36,426 nt of DNA from an uncultured bacterium (GTDB lineage Bacteria > Verrucomicrobiota > Kiritimatiellia > CAIKKV01 > CAIYGI01), in NCBI GenBank assembly GCA_903925685.1, contig CAIYGI010000264.1:1-36426 (forward strand), read 5' to 3'. A model generated the notes under the pieces. The model ran no database searches. It saw only the letters and a list, made by a program, of their open reading frames with translations, and had not been told where the DNA came from. Positions 7,625 through 15,615 of the stretch are shown piece after piece (position 1 is the stretch's first letter; every line of letters starts with the position of its first letter). The position numbers and the translations under genes are program-made.

Positions 7625-10285
7625 TCAATCGTCTCCGTAACGCTTGTGGAACCAGACCTTGACCGTGTGCGTCAGCACACTGTAGACCAGAAGGAAGCCG
7701 GCAATCCAGACCCAATATACGGGCGGCAGGGACACGAACCCCAACGACGAGGCAAACCGCGAATATGGCAGCCAGACACCCACCGCCATGATCGCCAGCG
7801 TGGTCAGCATCAACGGCAGCGAGGCCCGGCTGCCGAAGAACGGAATGCGCCTGGTGCGGATGATATGCACGATCAGCGTCTGCGTCAGCAGCGACTCGAC
7901 GAACCAGCCCGTTTGGAACAGCCGTTCCATGCCGGCCTTTTCCGCCACCCCCACCCCGGCCTGCGTGAAGTTGCGGCAATGGAAGAAGAAGAGCATCAAG
8001 GCAAAGGTGGCGTAGTCGAAGATCGAACTGATCGGACCGATGAACATCATGAAGCGCCCGATGTTGCCGACATTCCACTTGCGCGGCTTCGCCACCAGTT
8101 CGTCGTCCACGTTGTCGGCGGGAATACCCGTCTGCGAGAAATCGTAGAGCAGGTTGTTCAGTAGAATCTGCACCGGGCGCATGGGCAGGAAGGGCAGGAA
8201 ATAACTCGCCCCGACGACGCTGAACATGTTGCCGAAGTTGGAGCTGGCGCTCATGCGGACGTATTTGACGATGTTGGCGAAGACGCGCCGTCCTTCGCGA
8301 ATGCCGTCTTCCAGCACCAGCAGGCTCTTTTCCAGCAGCACGATGTCCGCCGCCTCCTTGGCCACGTCCACCGCCGAATCCACCGAAATGCCCACATCCG
8401 CCGTCTTGAGCGCGGGCGCATCGTTGATGCCGTCGCCCAGGTAGCCAACGACATGGCCCGCCGCCTGCAACTGGCGGATGATCTGCTCCTTCTGGTTCGG
8501 CGAGAGCCGCGCGAAGACGTGCGTTTCCTCCACCGCCCTGGCAAACCCGTCCTGCGGCAACTTCGCCAGTTCATCACCGGTAAGAATGTGCTGACCATCC
8601 AGACCCACATCCGCGCAAACTTTGCGCGTCACCAGGGGATTGTCCCCGGTCAGAATTTTGATCGCAACACCCGCCTCGCGCAGATGGGCAATCGCCTGCG
8701 CGGAGGACTCCTTGGGCGGATCGAAGAAGGCGATATAACCGAGTAAAATCAAACCGGCCTCGTCCGCGACGTTGAAGACCGTCTTTTCGCGCGGGTACTC
8801 CCTGTAGGCCACCGCCAGCACGCGGAAGCCGTCGCGATTCAACTCCGCAACCTCGTCGAAAAGGTCGTCGCGAATCATGTCGATCAGGGGGAAAACTTCA
8901 TCTTCCACCTGGTAGCGGTCGCAACAGGCGTACATTTCCTGCACCGCGCCTTTGCAAATCAAGACGTGATCGCCCTCGTGCTCGATCACCACCGACATGC
9001 GGCGGCGCTGGAAATCGAACGGCAGTTCGTCCACCTTGCGGCAGCTGCGCTCCACGTCCAATTCGCTGTATGCCAGCACGGCCCGGTCCAGCAGGTTGCG
9101 CAGCCCGGTCTGATAATAGCTGTTCATGTAGGCGTAGCGCAGCACGTCGTCGCTTTCGCGCCCGGTCACGTCGACATGCCGCTCCAGCACCACGCGGTCC
9201 TGCGTCAGCGTGCCGGTCTTGTCCGTGCATAGCACGTCGATCGCCCCGAGGTTCTGGATCGCCGACAACTGTTTGACGATCACCTTCTTGTGCGACATGG
9301 CCAGGGCGCCCTTGGCCAGGTTCACGGTCACGATCATCGGCAGCATCTCGGGCGTCAGTCCCACCGCCACCGACAGCCCGAAAAGCAACGCCTGCATCCA
9401 ATCGCCCTTCGTGATGCCGACCAGCACGAAAACCATGCCGACCATCACGACCATGAAGCGGATCATCAGCCAGGTGAAGGAGCGCAGGCCCTTGTCGAAA
9501 CTGGTTTCGGGCTGGCGCGCGGCCAGCCGTTCGGAGATCGAACCGAAATAGGTGCGGGCGCCGGTATTGACCACCACCCCGCGGCCCAGGCCGCTCATGA
9601 CGGTGCTGCCCTGGAAACAGGCGGTGACGGAGGCCAGAAGTCCCTGCTCGTCCGTCGCAGAAGGGGCGGCGTTCTTTTCCACCGGCATGGATTCGCCGGT
9701 CAGCGCCGACTGGCTGACGAAAAGATCCCGGGCCGACAGCAGGCGCAGGTCGGCGGGAATGATCGCGCCGGCGTCCAGCACGACGATGTCGCCCGGCGCC
9801 GTTTCCGCCATCGGGATTTCCACCTGCCGTCCGTCGCGGATCACCGTCACCTGCGCCTGCACCAGGGCGCGGAGTTTTTCCACGGCCCGGCCGGACTTGC
9901 GCTCCTGCACGTAGGCAAGCCCAACGCTCAGGACGATCATCCCGCCCACGATCACGGCCGAGACCATCTCGCCGATGGCCGCCGAAATGCCGCCGATCAG
10001 CAGCAACTGAATCACCAGCGGACTGCGGCAGCGCCGCAGAATATCGCTCCAGAATCCCTCGCGCGCCGCATGCGCCGGCTCGTTGCGCCCGTACTCCTTC
10101 AGCCGGCTTTCCACTTCCTGCGCCGTCAGTCCCTCTGGCCGGGTATCCAGCGCGCGCAGGACCTGCTCCGCCGGTTGCGCGCAAAGATCCGCCAGCCGCC
10201 GCTCATGTTCCGACAGCGCGTGCCTGGTGGTGGACTCCTTGACCACCAGCGCCGGGGATATCTTGGCGAAAAGCGACCTAAGCAT
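7625..10285 (-). CDS. mgtA: magnesium-translocating P-type ATPase
   Basis: An 886-residue P-type ATPase of the MgtA/MgtB (P3B) class, which imports Mg2+ across the inner membrane at the cost of ATP. It has the usual order of parts: cytoplasmic N-terminus; a first TM pair around 90-125; the actuator loop with LTGES (195-199); a TM pair ending in VGLTPEMLP (about 309-316); the phosphorylation site DKTGTLT (355-361); the hinge GDGINDAPALKTADVGIS; and a C-terminal block of about six TM segments. NFGNMFSVVGAS after the hinge is characteristic of the Mg2+ group. A promoter and a 29-codon upstream ORF lie in its leader, and a PTS IIA-like gene follows directly. Confidence 0.96.
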   Translation of the reverse strand: MLRSLFAKISPALVVKESTTRHALSEHERRLADLCAQPAEQVLRALDTRPEGLTAQEVESRLKEYGRNEPAHAAREGFWSDILRRCRSPLVIQLLLIGGISAAIGEMVSAVIVGGMIVLSVGLAYVQERKSGRAVEKLRALVQAQVTVIRDGRQVEIPMAETAPGDIVVLDAGAIIPADLRLLSARDLFVSQSALTGESMPVEKNAAPSATDEQGLLASVTACFQGSTVMSGLGRGVVVNTGARTYFGSISERLAARQPETSFDKGLRSFTWLMIRFMVVMVGMVFVLVGITKGDWMQALLFGLSVAVGLTPEMLPMIVTVNLAKGALAMSHKKVIVKQLSAIQNLGAIDVLCTDKTGTLTQDRVVLERHVDVTGRESDDVLRYAYMNSYYQTGLRNLLDRAVLAYSELDVERSCRKVDELPFDFQRRRMSVVIEHEGDHVLICKGAVQEMYACCDRYQVEDEVFPLIDMIRDDLFDEVAELNRDGFRVLAVAYREYPREKTVFNVADEAGLILLGYIAFFDPPKESSAQAIAHLREAGVAIKILTGDNPLVTRKVCADVGLDGQHILTGDELAKLPQDGFARAVEETHVFARLSPNQKEQIIRQLQAAGHVVGYLGDGINDAPALKTADVGISVDSAVDVAKEAADIVLLEKSLLVLEDGIREGRRVFANIVKYVRMSASSNFGNMFSVVGASYFLPFLPMRPVQILLNNLLYDFSQTGIPADNVDDELVAKPRKWNVGNIGRFMMFIGPISSIFDYATFALMLFFFHCRNFTQAGVGVAEKAGMERLFQTGWFVESLLTQTLIVHIIRTRRIPFFGSRASLPLMLTTLAIMAVGVWLPYSRFASSLGFVSLPPVYWVWIAGFLLVYSVLTHTVKVWFHKRYGDD

Positions 10286-10367
10286 TGCGCTCCGCCATTC
10301 CCGCCGCCAGATGGCCGGGGTTAAACGTCAGCAGGCGTTCAAGGGATTTGAATGCGGCAATGGTCAC
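10278..10367 (-). CDS. candidate leader peptide (29 aa) overlapping the mgtA start
   Basis: A GTG-initiated ORF lies in the mgtA 5' leader, with GAGGTG seven bases before the GTG. It reads MTIAAFKSLERL in its first part and ends ...GHLAAGMAERNA. Its TAG stop lies 3 bases inside the mgtA reading frame, so the two overlap by eight bases in different frames. Known mgtA leaders in enterobacteria contain a short translated ORF that senses Mg2+ or proline. This one is unrelated in sequence and has a single Pro codon. It could be a coupling or attenuator peptide, or a chance ORF. Confidence 0.4.
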   Translation of the reverse strand: MTIAAFKSLERLLTFNPGHLAAGMAERNA

Positions 10368-10396
10368 GTTTTAACACCTCACGTCGCAGGCGCGGA

Positions 10397-10425
10397 ATTA
10401 TAGTCGAATGTTCGTCAATTGCGAA
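10397..10425 (-). promoter_or_regulatory. sigma-70-like promoter for mgtA
   Basis: On the minus strand, TTCGCA (10420-10425), a 17-base spacer and a consensus TATAAT (10397-10402) lie about 110 bases before the mgtA ATG. This predicts a leader of roughly 105 nt that would include the 29-codon ORF. The promoter overlaps the last codons of the upstream glycosyltransferase gene. Confidence 0.55.
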
Positions 10426-11593
10426 CGACATTCATCACCTTCCGTACGGCGGCGTCGAAGCCAGCCAGGAACTGCGCCTGGCCGAAAGTGCAGGCATGGG
10501 CGCGGATGGCGGCGCGGTCCCAGGAAACGGCGGCGGCGCGGGCAATGGCCTCTTCCAATGCAGCCTCGGTTTGTTCGGCGAAAAACACCCCGGTGAGGCC
10601 TTCCATCACGGTTTCCAACACACCGCCGCGCGCCAAGGCCACCACCGGACGACCGCAGGCCATGGCCTCCAGCGGCACAATGCCGAAGTCCTCCTCGCCT
10701 GGAAACAGCAGCATGCGGCAGCCGCGATAGAGTTCGCGCAGCGCCTCGTCCGGCTGCCAGCCGAGGAAACGCACGTTCGGACCAGCCGCCGCCTCGAGGC
10801 GGGCGCGCTCGCCGCCGACACCGGCCACGACCAGCGGCCGTCCGGTGCGGCTGTAAAGGCGCACGGCCAGGTCCAGGCGTTTGTAAGGCACCAGCGCCGA
10901 AACGATCAGATCGTAATCGCCCGCGGGGCGGGTATCGCCGGGAGTCCAGAACTCCGTGTGAACCGGCGGATAGACCACGTCCGAGTCCCTGCCGTAAAAG
11001 CGCGCGATGCGCGCCTGAACGTGGCGGCTGATGGCCACGAAGCGATCGACGCGCGCCGCGCCGCGGCGATCCCAGCGGCGCAGCCAGGCAAAGAGCGGCG
11101 CGCTGACCAGCCGCTTCACGGAATTGCGTCCGACATATTCATCGAAGAACAACCAGGCGTAGCGCATCGGGGTGAAGCAATAGCAAAGATGACGGGCGCC
11201 GCGGGGCGGACGCAGGCCCTTGGCCACGCAGTGGCTGAAGGTGATCACGAGATCGGCCGGGGGACACCGCAAGGCGGCCTCGGCGGCGGGAAAGAGCGGC
11301 AACAGGCGGCGATAATAGGCGGCGACGCCGGGCAAACGCTGCAACGGCGAGGTCACGATCGGATGCGCATTGAGCGCCGGACTGATCGCCCCGTGATTGC
11401 AGAGCAAAGTCATGATCGGCGCCGCGGGATAGCGGCTGGCGGCGAGTTCCAGCACCCGCTCTCCGCCGCGCATGCCGGTCAGCCAGTCGTGTCCGAGAAC
11501 TACGCGCAGCGAAGCAGCCGGCGGCATACGGTTTTGATTGCGGGTAGATTCGATCATGGCCTTGATTTCTTGATGAGTCCGAAAGTGGTTCAT
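10415..11593 (-). CDS. glycosyltransferase family 4
   Basis: A 392-residue GT-B fold transferase, probably acting in the cytoplasm on surface polysaccharide or LPS. The N-terminal domain starts VVLGHDWLTGMRGGERVLE, a form seen in GT4 enzymes that begin by binding the acceptor. The C-terminal domain shows VSALVPYKRLDLAVRLY, a sugar-nucleotide loop with FLGWQPDEALRELYRGC, and FPGEEDFGIVPLEAMACGRPVVA, the E-x7-E motif. The ATG overlaps the stop of the DprA-like gene by four bases (ATGA), but the family sequence begins only near the ATG at 11527, so the first 22 residues may not be translated. Substrate unknown. Confidence 0.9.
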   Translation of the reverse strand: MNHFRTHQEIKAMIESTRNQNRMPPAASLRVVLGHDWLTGMRGGERVLELAASRYPAAPIMTLLCNHGAISPALNAHPIVTSPLQRLPGVAAYYRRLLPLFPAAEAALRCPPADLVITFSHCVAKGLRPPRGARHLCYCFTPMRYAWLFFDEYVGRNSVKRLVSAPLFAWLRRWDRRGAARVDRFVAISRHVQARIARFYGRDSDVVYPPVHTEFWTPGDTRPAGDYDLIVSALVPYKRLDLAVRLYSRTGRPLVVAGVGGERARLEAAAGPNVRFLGWQPDEALRELYRGCRMLLFPGEEDFGIVPLEAMACGRPVVALARGGVLETVMEGLTGVFFAEQTEAALEEAIARAAAVSWDRAAIRAHACTFGQAQFLAGFDAAVRKVMNVVRN

Positions 11594-12462
11594 GCGATCT
11601 TCTGCGCGAGAATACGTTTCCAGTCGGTTTCGGGTGTGATGGAATGGGCGCCGGCGTTGATCAGGGCGGCATTGGCGGTGTGGTCGAAGGTGTAGAGGGG
11701 TTTGGGGGCGGCGAGGAGGTCGCGGCAGAGGGTTTCCAGTTTGCTGCCGGGGGCGGCGTGGGCGACTACTACTGCGGTGGCCATGTCGGCGACGAGGCGA
11801 TTGCGGACGATGGCGGTTTTGGTCTTAGCCTGGCGAACGGTGTCGGGGAATGGGGAGATGATGGTCAGGCGGCCTTCAGCGACGGCAGCGCGGCAGTCTA
11901 CGGGTTTGGCCGGGATGCGGTGGAACAGACCGCGGGCTAGGCACCAGATAACTGGGTGCGGGGACCGAAGCAAGATGCGCAGGCATTCCTGTTCCATGGG
12001 GGAGTGGAATCCGCCGATGACGGTAACGCCGGTGTCACGCAGATGCTGCACGAGGTCGTAGGTATCCAGAATCAACTTGCCGGGGCACTTGACGGAGCAG
12101 AAGATCGCGAGTTTGGAACCGGGGGGGAGCGAGGCGCTGTTGTAGTGGACGAGACGTCTCGCCTCGTCAGAACGCGCTGGGACGGATCGTTCACTTCCAT
12201 AGCCTGCGCTTGCCTCCCTAACCGCGGGCAACAGTCCCTGTTTTCGCGCCAATTTCATGAACCATTTCTGCATTTCCACCAGGCCGCTCGGTTCCTCTTC
12301 CTTGAGTGGGGCCTTGGCGCCGATGTCCAGCAGGGCATCAACCACTGTCGCGTCATACTTCCAAGCCGCCAATTCCTCCCGGCGTACGCGCGCCAACGCT
12401 GGGGCGGCCCGTTTCCATTGCTGGATAACGGACTTTTGCTGTTCTCGTGTAAGACGCTTCAT
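11590..12462 (-). CDS. DprA/Smf-like Rossmann-fold protein
   Basis: A 290-residue protein. Residues about 110-270 resemble the DprA (Smf) Rossmann domain: LAIFCSVKCPG in the place of the VGSR loop, VIGGFHSPMEQECLRILL for the SGxAxGxDxxAH segment, then TIISPFP, RNRLVADMATAVVVAHAAPGSKLE, which matches the conserved RNR and A-x-x-GS-x-x-T/E part. True DprA loads RecA on single-stranded DNA in transformation. This version has a long unmatched N-terminal part and lacks the canonical VGSR sequence, so it is a divergent relative. The start at 12462 has GGAAAG upstream; a TTG at 12510 would overlap the previous gene. It follows the DUF6930-like gene by 25 bases and overlaps the GT4 gene by four. Confidence 0.7.
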   Translation of the reverse strand: MKRLTREQQKSVIQQWKRAAPALARVRREELAAWKYDATVVDALLDIGAKAPLKEEEPSGLVEMQKWFMKLARKQGLLPAVREASAGYGSERSVPARSDEARRLVHYNSASLPPGSKLAIFCSVKCPGKLILDTYDLVQHLRDTGVTVIGGFHSPMEQECLRILLRSPHPVIWCLARGLFHRIPAKPVDCRAAVAEGRLTIISPFPDTVRQAKTKTAIVRNRLVADMATAVVVAHAAPGSKLETLCRDLLAAPKPLYTFDHTANAALINAGAHSITPETDWKRILAQKIA

Positions 12463-12487
12463 GTATTTCTTTCCAGCATAGGAGCCC

Positions 12488-13558
12488 CTACCGACTGTTG
12501 AATCGTTCAAGGCTTCGGCGCGCCCTAGTCAGAGCCTTGAGTTCGGGGTCGGGTTTGATTTCGATCCCCAGATCCTTGCACAGTCCCTGCATCAGCATGA
12601 ACAGCCACGATACACGCAAGGCAATGCAGGCGGGTCGCATCTGGTTTCTTCGGACCATTTCAAGGAATTTTGCGGGGATTTGAGCCCACAGTTCCTCAAC
12701 CGATCCTTCGACAGTCAGCATTTCGACCCCAACGATAAAATCAGACTCCGGTTCGACCGCCAGCATCATGTAGGGTAATTGCGGGCGTTCTCCCTTTTTG
12801 CCGATCGGCGTAAAAAACGGGGCCACGTCCAGTTCAATAGTCACACCGGTTGACGGCATGGCGAGGACAGCATCGATCAGCGAATTCGGCACCGTGATAC
12901 GGAGGGAATTTGGCAGCGCGGAACTTGGCATATGCGCATCCTTCCAGGGCGTCTGGGTATTCGTCCCGGAAGGCACGCGAATGAGATAGCGATGCTCGGT
13001 CCCCCCTTTGCCAAGGAGTCGGCGATCCAGTTGCAAGCGCGGAGCGACTTCAAGGAGTTGCTCCAGCGCCAGCGCGAGCCAGCGCGCCTCTTGTGCGTCC
13101 ACCAACCAGGGATACCAGCCTGGACGGAAACTGAGCAACCTGGGCCAGCTTTTGGAACCTTTGAATTCCAGGCCCAACGATGCCAATAGACGTTTTTCCT
13201 CAGGTTGCAGTTCGCCTTTCTTGCCGAAAGCGGCATGCACGTAACGAATCGTGGGAAGAATGTCCGTGACAGATTCACCGTCTGGGATATTCTGCATCTG
13301 CCAGAATTGCGCCAAGGCGTTGACGCCTGGGTAGACCGCGATGGCGTGGTATTCCCCAAGCAAACCCATGACGCTGACGAAAAGGATATCCTCGCTTTCG
13401 GTATCCTTGACGCCGAAGATGTCCGTCTCCTCCATCCACAGCCAGGGTTCCAAAGCCCGAACCTTGGCCGCCAGGTCATACAATTTGCGACAGGTGTCTG
13501 GCGAAATCGGCGTTGCGGGTTCCTTGGCATGAACTGAGTAGTCTTCTTGCGCAATCAT
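12488..13558 (-). CDS. DUF6930/DUF7309-like protein
   Basis: A 356-residue protein of unknown function. The N-terminal part contains LYDLAAKVRALEPWLWMEETDIFGV, then VSVMGLLGEYHAIAVYPG and, further on, FRPGWYPWLVDAQEARWLALALEQLLEVAPRL. These phrases are the recognisable core of a family I know as DUF6930 (with a DUF7309-like N-terminus); the assignment is from memory. The C-terminal domain has alternating hydrophobic strands and no visible catalytic motif. It is preceded by the OLD-like gene and followed by the DprA-like gene on the same strand. A partnership with the DprA-like protein is inferred from adjacency alone. Confidence 0.65.
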   Translation of the reverse strand: MIAQEDYSVHAKEPATPISPDTCRKLYDLAAKVRALEPWLWMEETDIFGVKDTESEDILFVSVMGLLGEYHAIAVYPGVNALAQFWQMQNIPDGESVTDILPTIRYVHAAFGKKGELQPEEKRLLASLGLEFKGSKSWPRLLSFRPGWYPWLVDAQEARWLALALEQLLEVAPRLQLDRRLLGKGGTEHRYLIRVPSGTNTQTPWKDAHMPSSALPNSLRITVPNSLIDAVLAMPSTGVTIELDVAPFFTPIGKKGERPQLPYMMLAVEPESDFIVGVEMLTVEGSVEELWAQIPAKFLEMVRRNQMRPACIALRVSWLFMLMQGLCKDLGIEIKPDPELKALTRARRSLERFNSR

Positions 13559-13611
13559 ATTTTTCTCCGCGTTTATCCACTAGGCTCGGCCACGGAAAGC
13601 CTTAAATTTAA

Positions 13612-15342
13612 TCATAACATAGGTTGAGCTTTGGCAGCTACCGCTGCGATCGCATCAAGTTTTTCTTTGATTTCATTGTCTATGCTCTCTTTGGTGGCAA
13701 ATTTAGCGAGTTTGTAATACTCGTTTTTACGCAACACCAGAGGCACTCCGAGTTTCGCAGAGAAGGTTTTGAACAGAGGATCGAGAAAATCGTCGGTTGC
13801 CTTAATATCGTCCGACCATGGACCTGGTTTTCCGAGTGTGCCTAGGGCGCCCGTGACTTCAGCGATAGCGGATTTCATCGCATCAAGGCGCTGTTGCCGT
13901 TCGCCGTGTCCAAAGAGGTCATCGGAAACTTCGGAAATGGCATACGACAGTAAAACATCCTCGCGGCAAAAGTAGCTCTCGATTTCGCGTTTACGCCACA
14001 TCGTTTCGACCAATGGCGTCCCCGTCTGCAATTCCTTGTCGAGCCGGTCAAAAACAGCCACGGCCACAAGATCGCTCTTGGCTTCCCGCAGGCCAAAGAA
14101 ATGATCGCGGGCACGCTGCGGGAGGTTGGTTGAAATGGCATGGAGGAATGGAGCGGCAAGATGGGACCGCGCAGGGTGTCCTAAAGTTTCGGCGAATACC
14201 CGCAGGATATCCAAGTCTGTGGTGTTTTCCAGATAAAGGATCCATCCCTTCTGCTCTGCCTGGTAATACTGGTCAAACCCGATATCCGTGAGCGCCTTTA
14301 GCAGTTGCGAACCCTTGTCGTTGATTGTGTGCGGACGCCCTACAAATGCCACAACCCGTCCGCGATTGGCGGCCTCATTGAGGACGACTTCCGAATGACT
14401 GGCGGCAATGATCTGCGAGCCCTGCGACTCAGCCACTTCCGTCAGCAGATTGAATATCTGGCGCTGTCTTAAGATTTCAAGGTGTGCGTCTGGTTCATCT
14501 AGTAAGAGGGCGCTCTTCGGGTTAGCGTATAGGTACGCAAGAAGCAGGAGTGTCTGTTGTAGTCCCCGTCCCGAACAGGATATGTCCAGTTCGTTGCCTT
14601 CGGCGTCCTTGTAGGCCATCGTGATCTCGCTGCGCACCGGGTTCAGCACCGGCGGAAGCAACTCGACACCAAACAGAGTCTTGATGTGCGCAACCACGCG
14701 TTGCCAGGAGGAAACATCCGCTGCCACGCTCACATTGTGGCAAAGATTCCGAAGAACCTGCGCCGTCTGTCCTTGACCGATCAGCACACCGATCTCACCG
14801 GGTTGCTTGACGAACTCCTGATCCGCGAGCCCGGACATGGGCGGAAGGTAGGCGATGCGGTGGGCCACAGCCTGCTTGGGTACTGGCATACATTCCGGGT
14901 CGGCGTCGACGCCAATCCGGAGAGAACGGCAGTAGAAGGACGCTTCATTCGCATAGTCGAACTCCAAGCCGCACTTCCACTCCTGCCCTTCCGTCAGGCC
15001 ATGAACGACGATCTCCATCCTTACATTTTCCGTGCGTTGTTTGCCGTGCTCGCGCGTGGTGTCGCGCACATGTAGATCTTTCCAGAGAAGAATTGCGCTT
15101 GGGATGGGCAGCGCCATCAGGTCCTTGCGGTTAATAGTAACGCCGGGGCGCTTCTTGGGCGTACTGCCGCTCGTGCCATACTCGCTTACCCAGGCGCGCA
15201 AGCCAACGTCCCAAAGAGCCAACGCCTGCAACGCGGTGGTTTTGCCCATGTTATTCGGGCCGATCAGCACAACCGACTGTCCCAATTCAACAGAGGCATC
15301 AGCAAAACGCTTGAAGTTACGCATCTCCAACTTGGTGAACAT
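13612..15342 (-). CDS. OLD-like ATPase with C-terminal TOPRIM-type domain
   Basis: A 576-residue protein. The N-terminal half is an ABC/SMC-type ATPase: Walker A GPNNMGKTT (28-36), signature-like SCSGRGLQQ (256-264), Walker B ALLLDEP (279-285) and a switch histidine in AASHSEV. The C-terminal half carries WILYLENTTDLDIL (Glu373) and VAVFDRLDK (Asp433, Asp436). These are the metal-binding acidic residues expected of the TOPRIM domain in OLD-family nucleases. Members of this family work in antiphage defence (P2 OLD, and GajA in Gabija). Here no UvrD-like partner is adjacent, so it is either a stand-alone OLD or part of a local system. The start is three bases after the 39-codon microprotein stop, which suggests coupling. 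Confidence 0.82.
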   Translation of the reverse strand: MFTKLEMRNFKRFADASVELGQSVVLIGPNNMGKTTALQALALWDVGLRAWVSEYGTSGSTPKKRPGVTINRKDLMALPIPSAILLWKDLHVRDTTREHGKQRTENVRMEIVVHGLTEGQEWKCGLEFDYANEASFYCRSLRIGVDADPECMPVPKQAVAHRIAYLPPMSGLADQEFVKQPGEIGVLIGQGQTAQVLRNLCHNVSVAADVSSWQRVVAHIKTLFGVELLPPVLNPVRSEITMAYKDAEGNELDISCSGRGLQQTLLLLAYLYANPKSALLLDEPDAHLEILRQRQIFNLLTEVAESQGSQIIAASHSEVVLNEAANRGRVVAFVGRPHTINDKGSQLLKALTDIGFDQYYQAEQKGWILYLENTTDLDILRVFAETLGHPARSHLAAPFLHAISTNLPQRARDHFFGLREAKSDLVAVAVFDRLDKELQTGTPLVETMWRKREIESYFCREDVLLSYAISEVSDDLFGHGERQQRLDAMKSAIAEVTGALGTLGKPGPWSDDIKATDDFLDPLFKTFSAKLGVPLVLRKNEYYKLAKFATKESIDNEIKEKLDAIAAVAAKAQPML

Positions 15343-15345
15343 ACT

Positions 15346-15465
15346 TTATTCCTCCTCTGCCTCGCCGCCGTTGCGGCCCATGCGGTTCTTGATGTCGTTA
15401 TTGATGATGAAGTTCAACTCCTCCGCCGTGAACCCGTAGTGCCCCGCCAGCACCGTGTCGATCAT
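15346..15465 (-). CDS. 39-aa microprotein, second copy of the HYGF/DIKxRMG peptide
   Basis: A short ORF starting MIDTVLAGHYGF and continuing ELNFIINNDIKNRMG before an acidic tail. It matches the 36-aa ORF at 16939-17049 at 17 of 23 core residues, and 59 of 69 core bases agree by my hand alignment. From memory, peptides like this occur at the C-terminal end of Eco57I-type adenine methylases, so this may be a tail left from a lost methylase or a free small protein. Its stop lies three bases before the OLD-like start, and its ATG is three bases after the stop of a possible 48-codon ORF. Confidence 0.6.
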   Translation of the reverse strand: MIDTVLAGHYGFTAEELNFIINNDIKNRMGRNGGEAEEE

Positions 15466-15468
15466 GGA

Positions 15469-15615
15469 TCATGCTGGTCCCTTCCCTTTCTGCTCGGATG
15501 CAGCGTCGCATTCGCTAAAAATGGTTTCAATGGCGGCTTTGCCAAAGTGTTTCTCAAGAAGTCCACGGAAATCCAGACGCCTGACGACACCGTAATCAGG
15601 CGACCTCCCTTTCAA
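15469..15615 (-). CDS. possible 48-aa ORF or gene remnant
   Basis: An open frame from a TTG at 15615, inside the DUF1828-like gene, to a TGA three bases before the microprotein start. The peptide contains DYGVVRRLDFRGLLEKHF and a charged C-terminus, and it has normal amino-acid composition with good codon use. The only start is a TTG, with GGGAGG lying after it rather than before. It could be a coupled small gene, or the tail of a gene whose 5' part was lost when the DUF6978/DUF1828 pair was inserted. I recognise no homologue. Confidence 0.3.
   Translation of the reverse strand: MKGRSPDYGVVRRLDFRGLLEKHFGKAAIETIFSECDAASEQKGKGPA

Noticed and set aside
9290-11695. Two long + strand ORFs opposite mgtA and a GT4 gene
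   Set aside because: His and Gln rich shadow translations of well-identified genes on the minus strand.
13612-15342. Gabija (GajAB) system
   Set aside because: The OLD-like protein is GajA-like in layout, but no UvrD-type GajB gene is next to it.
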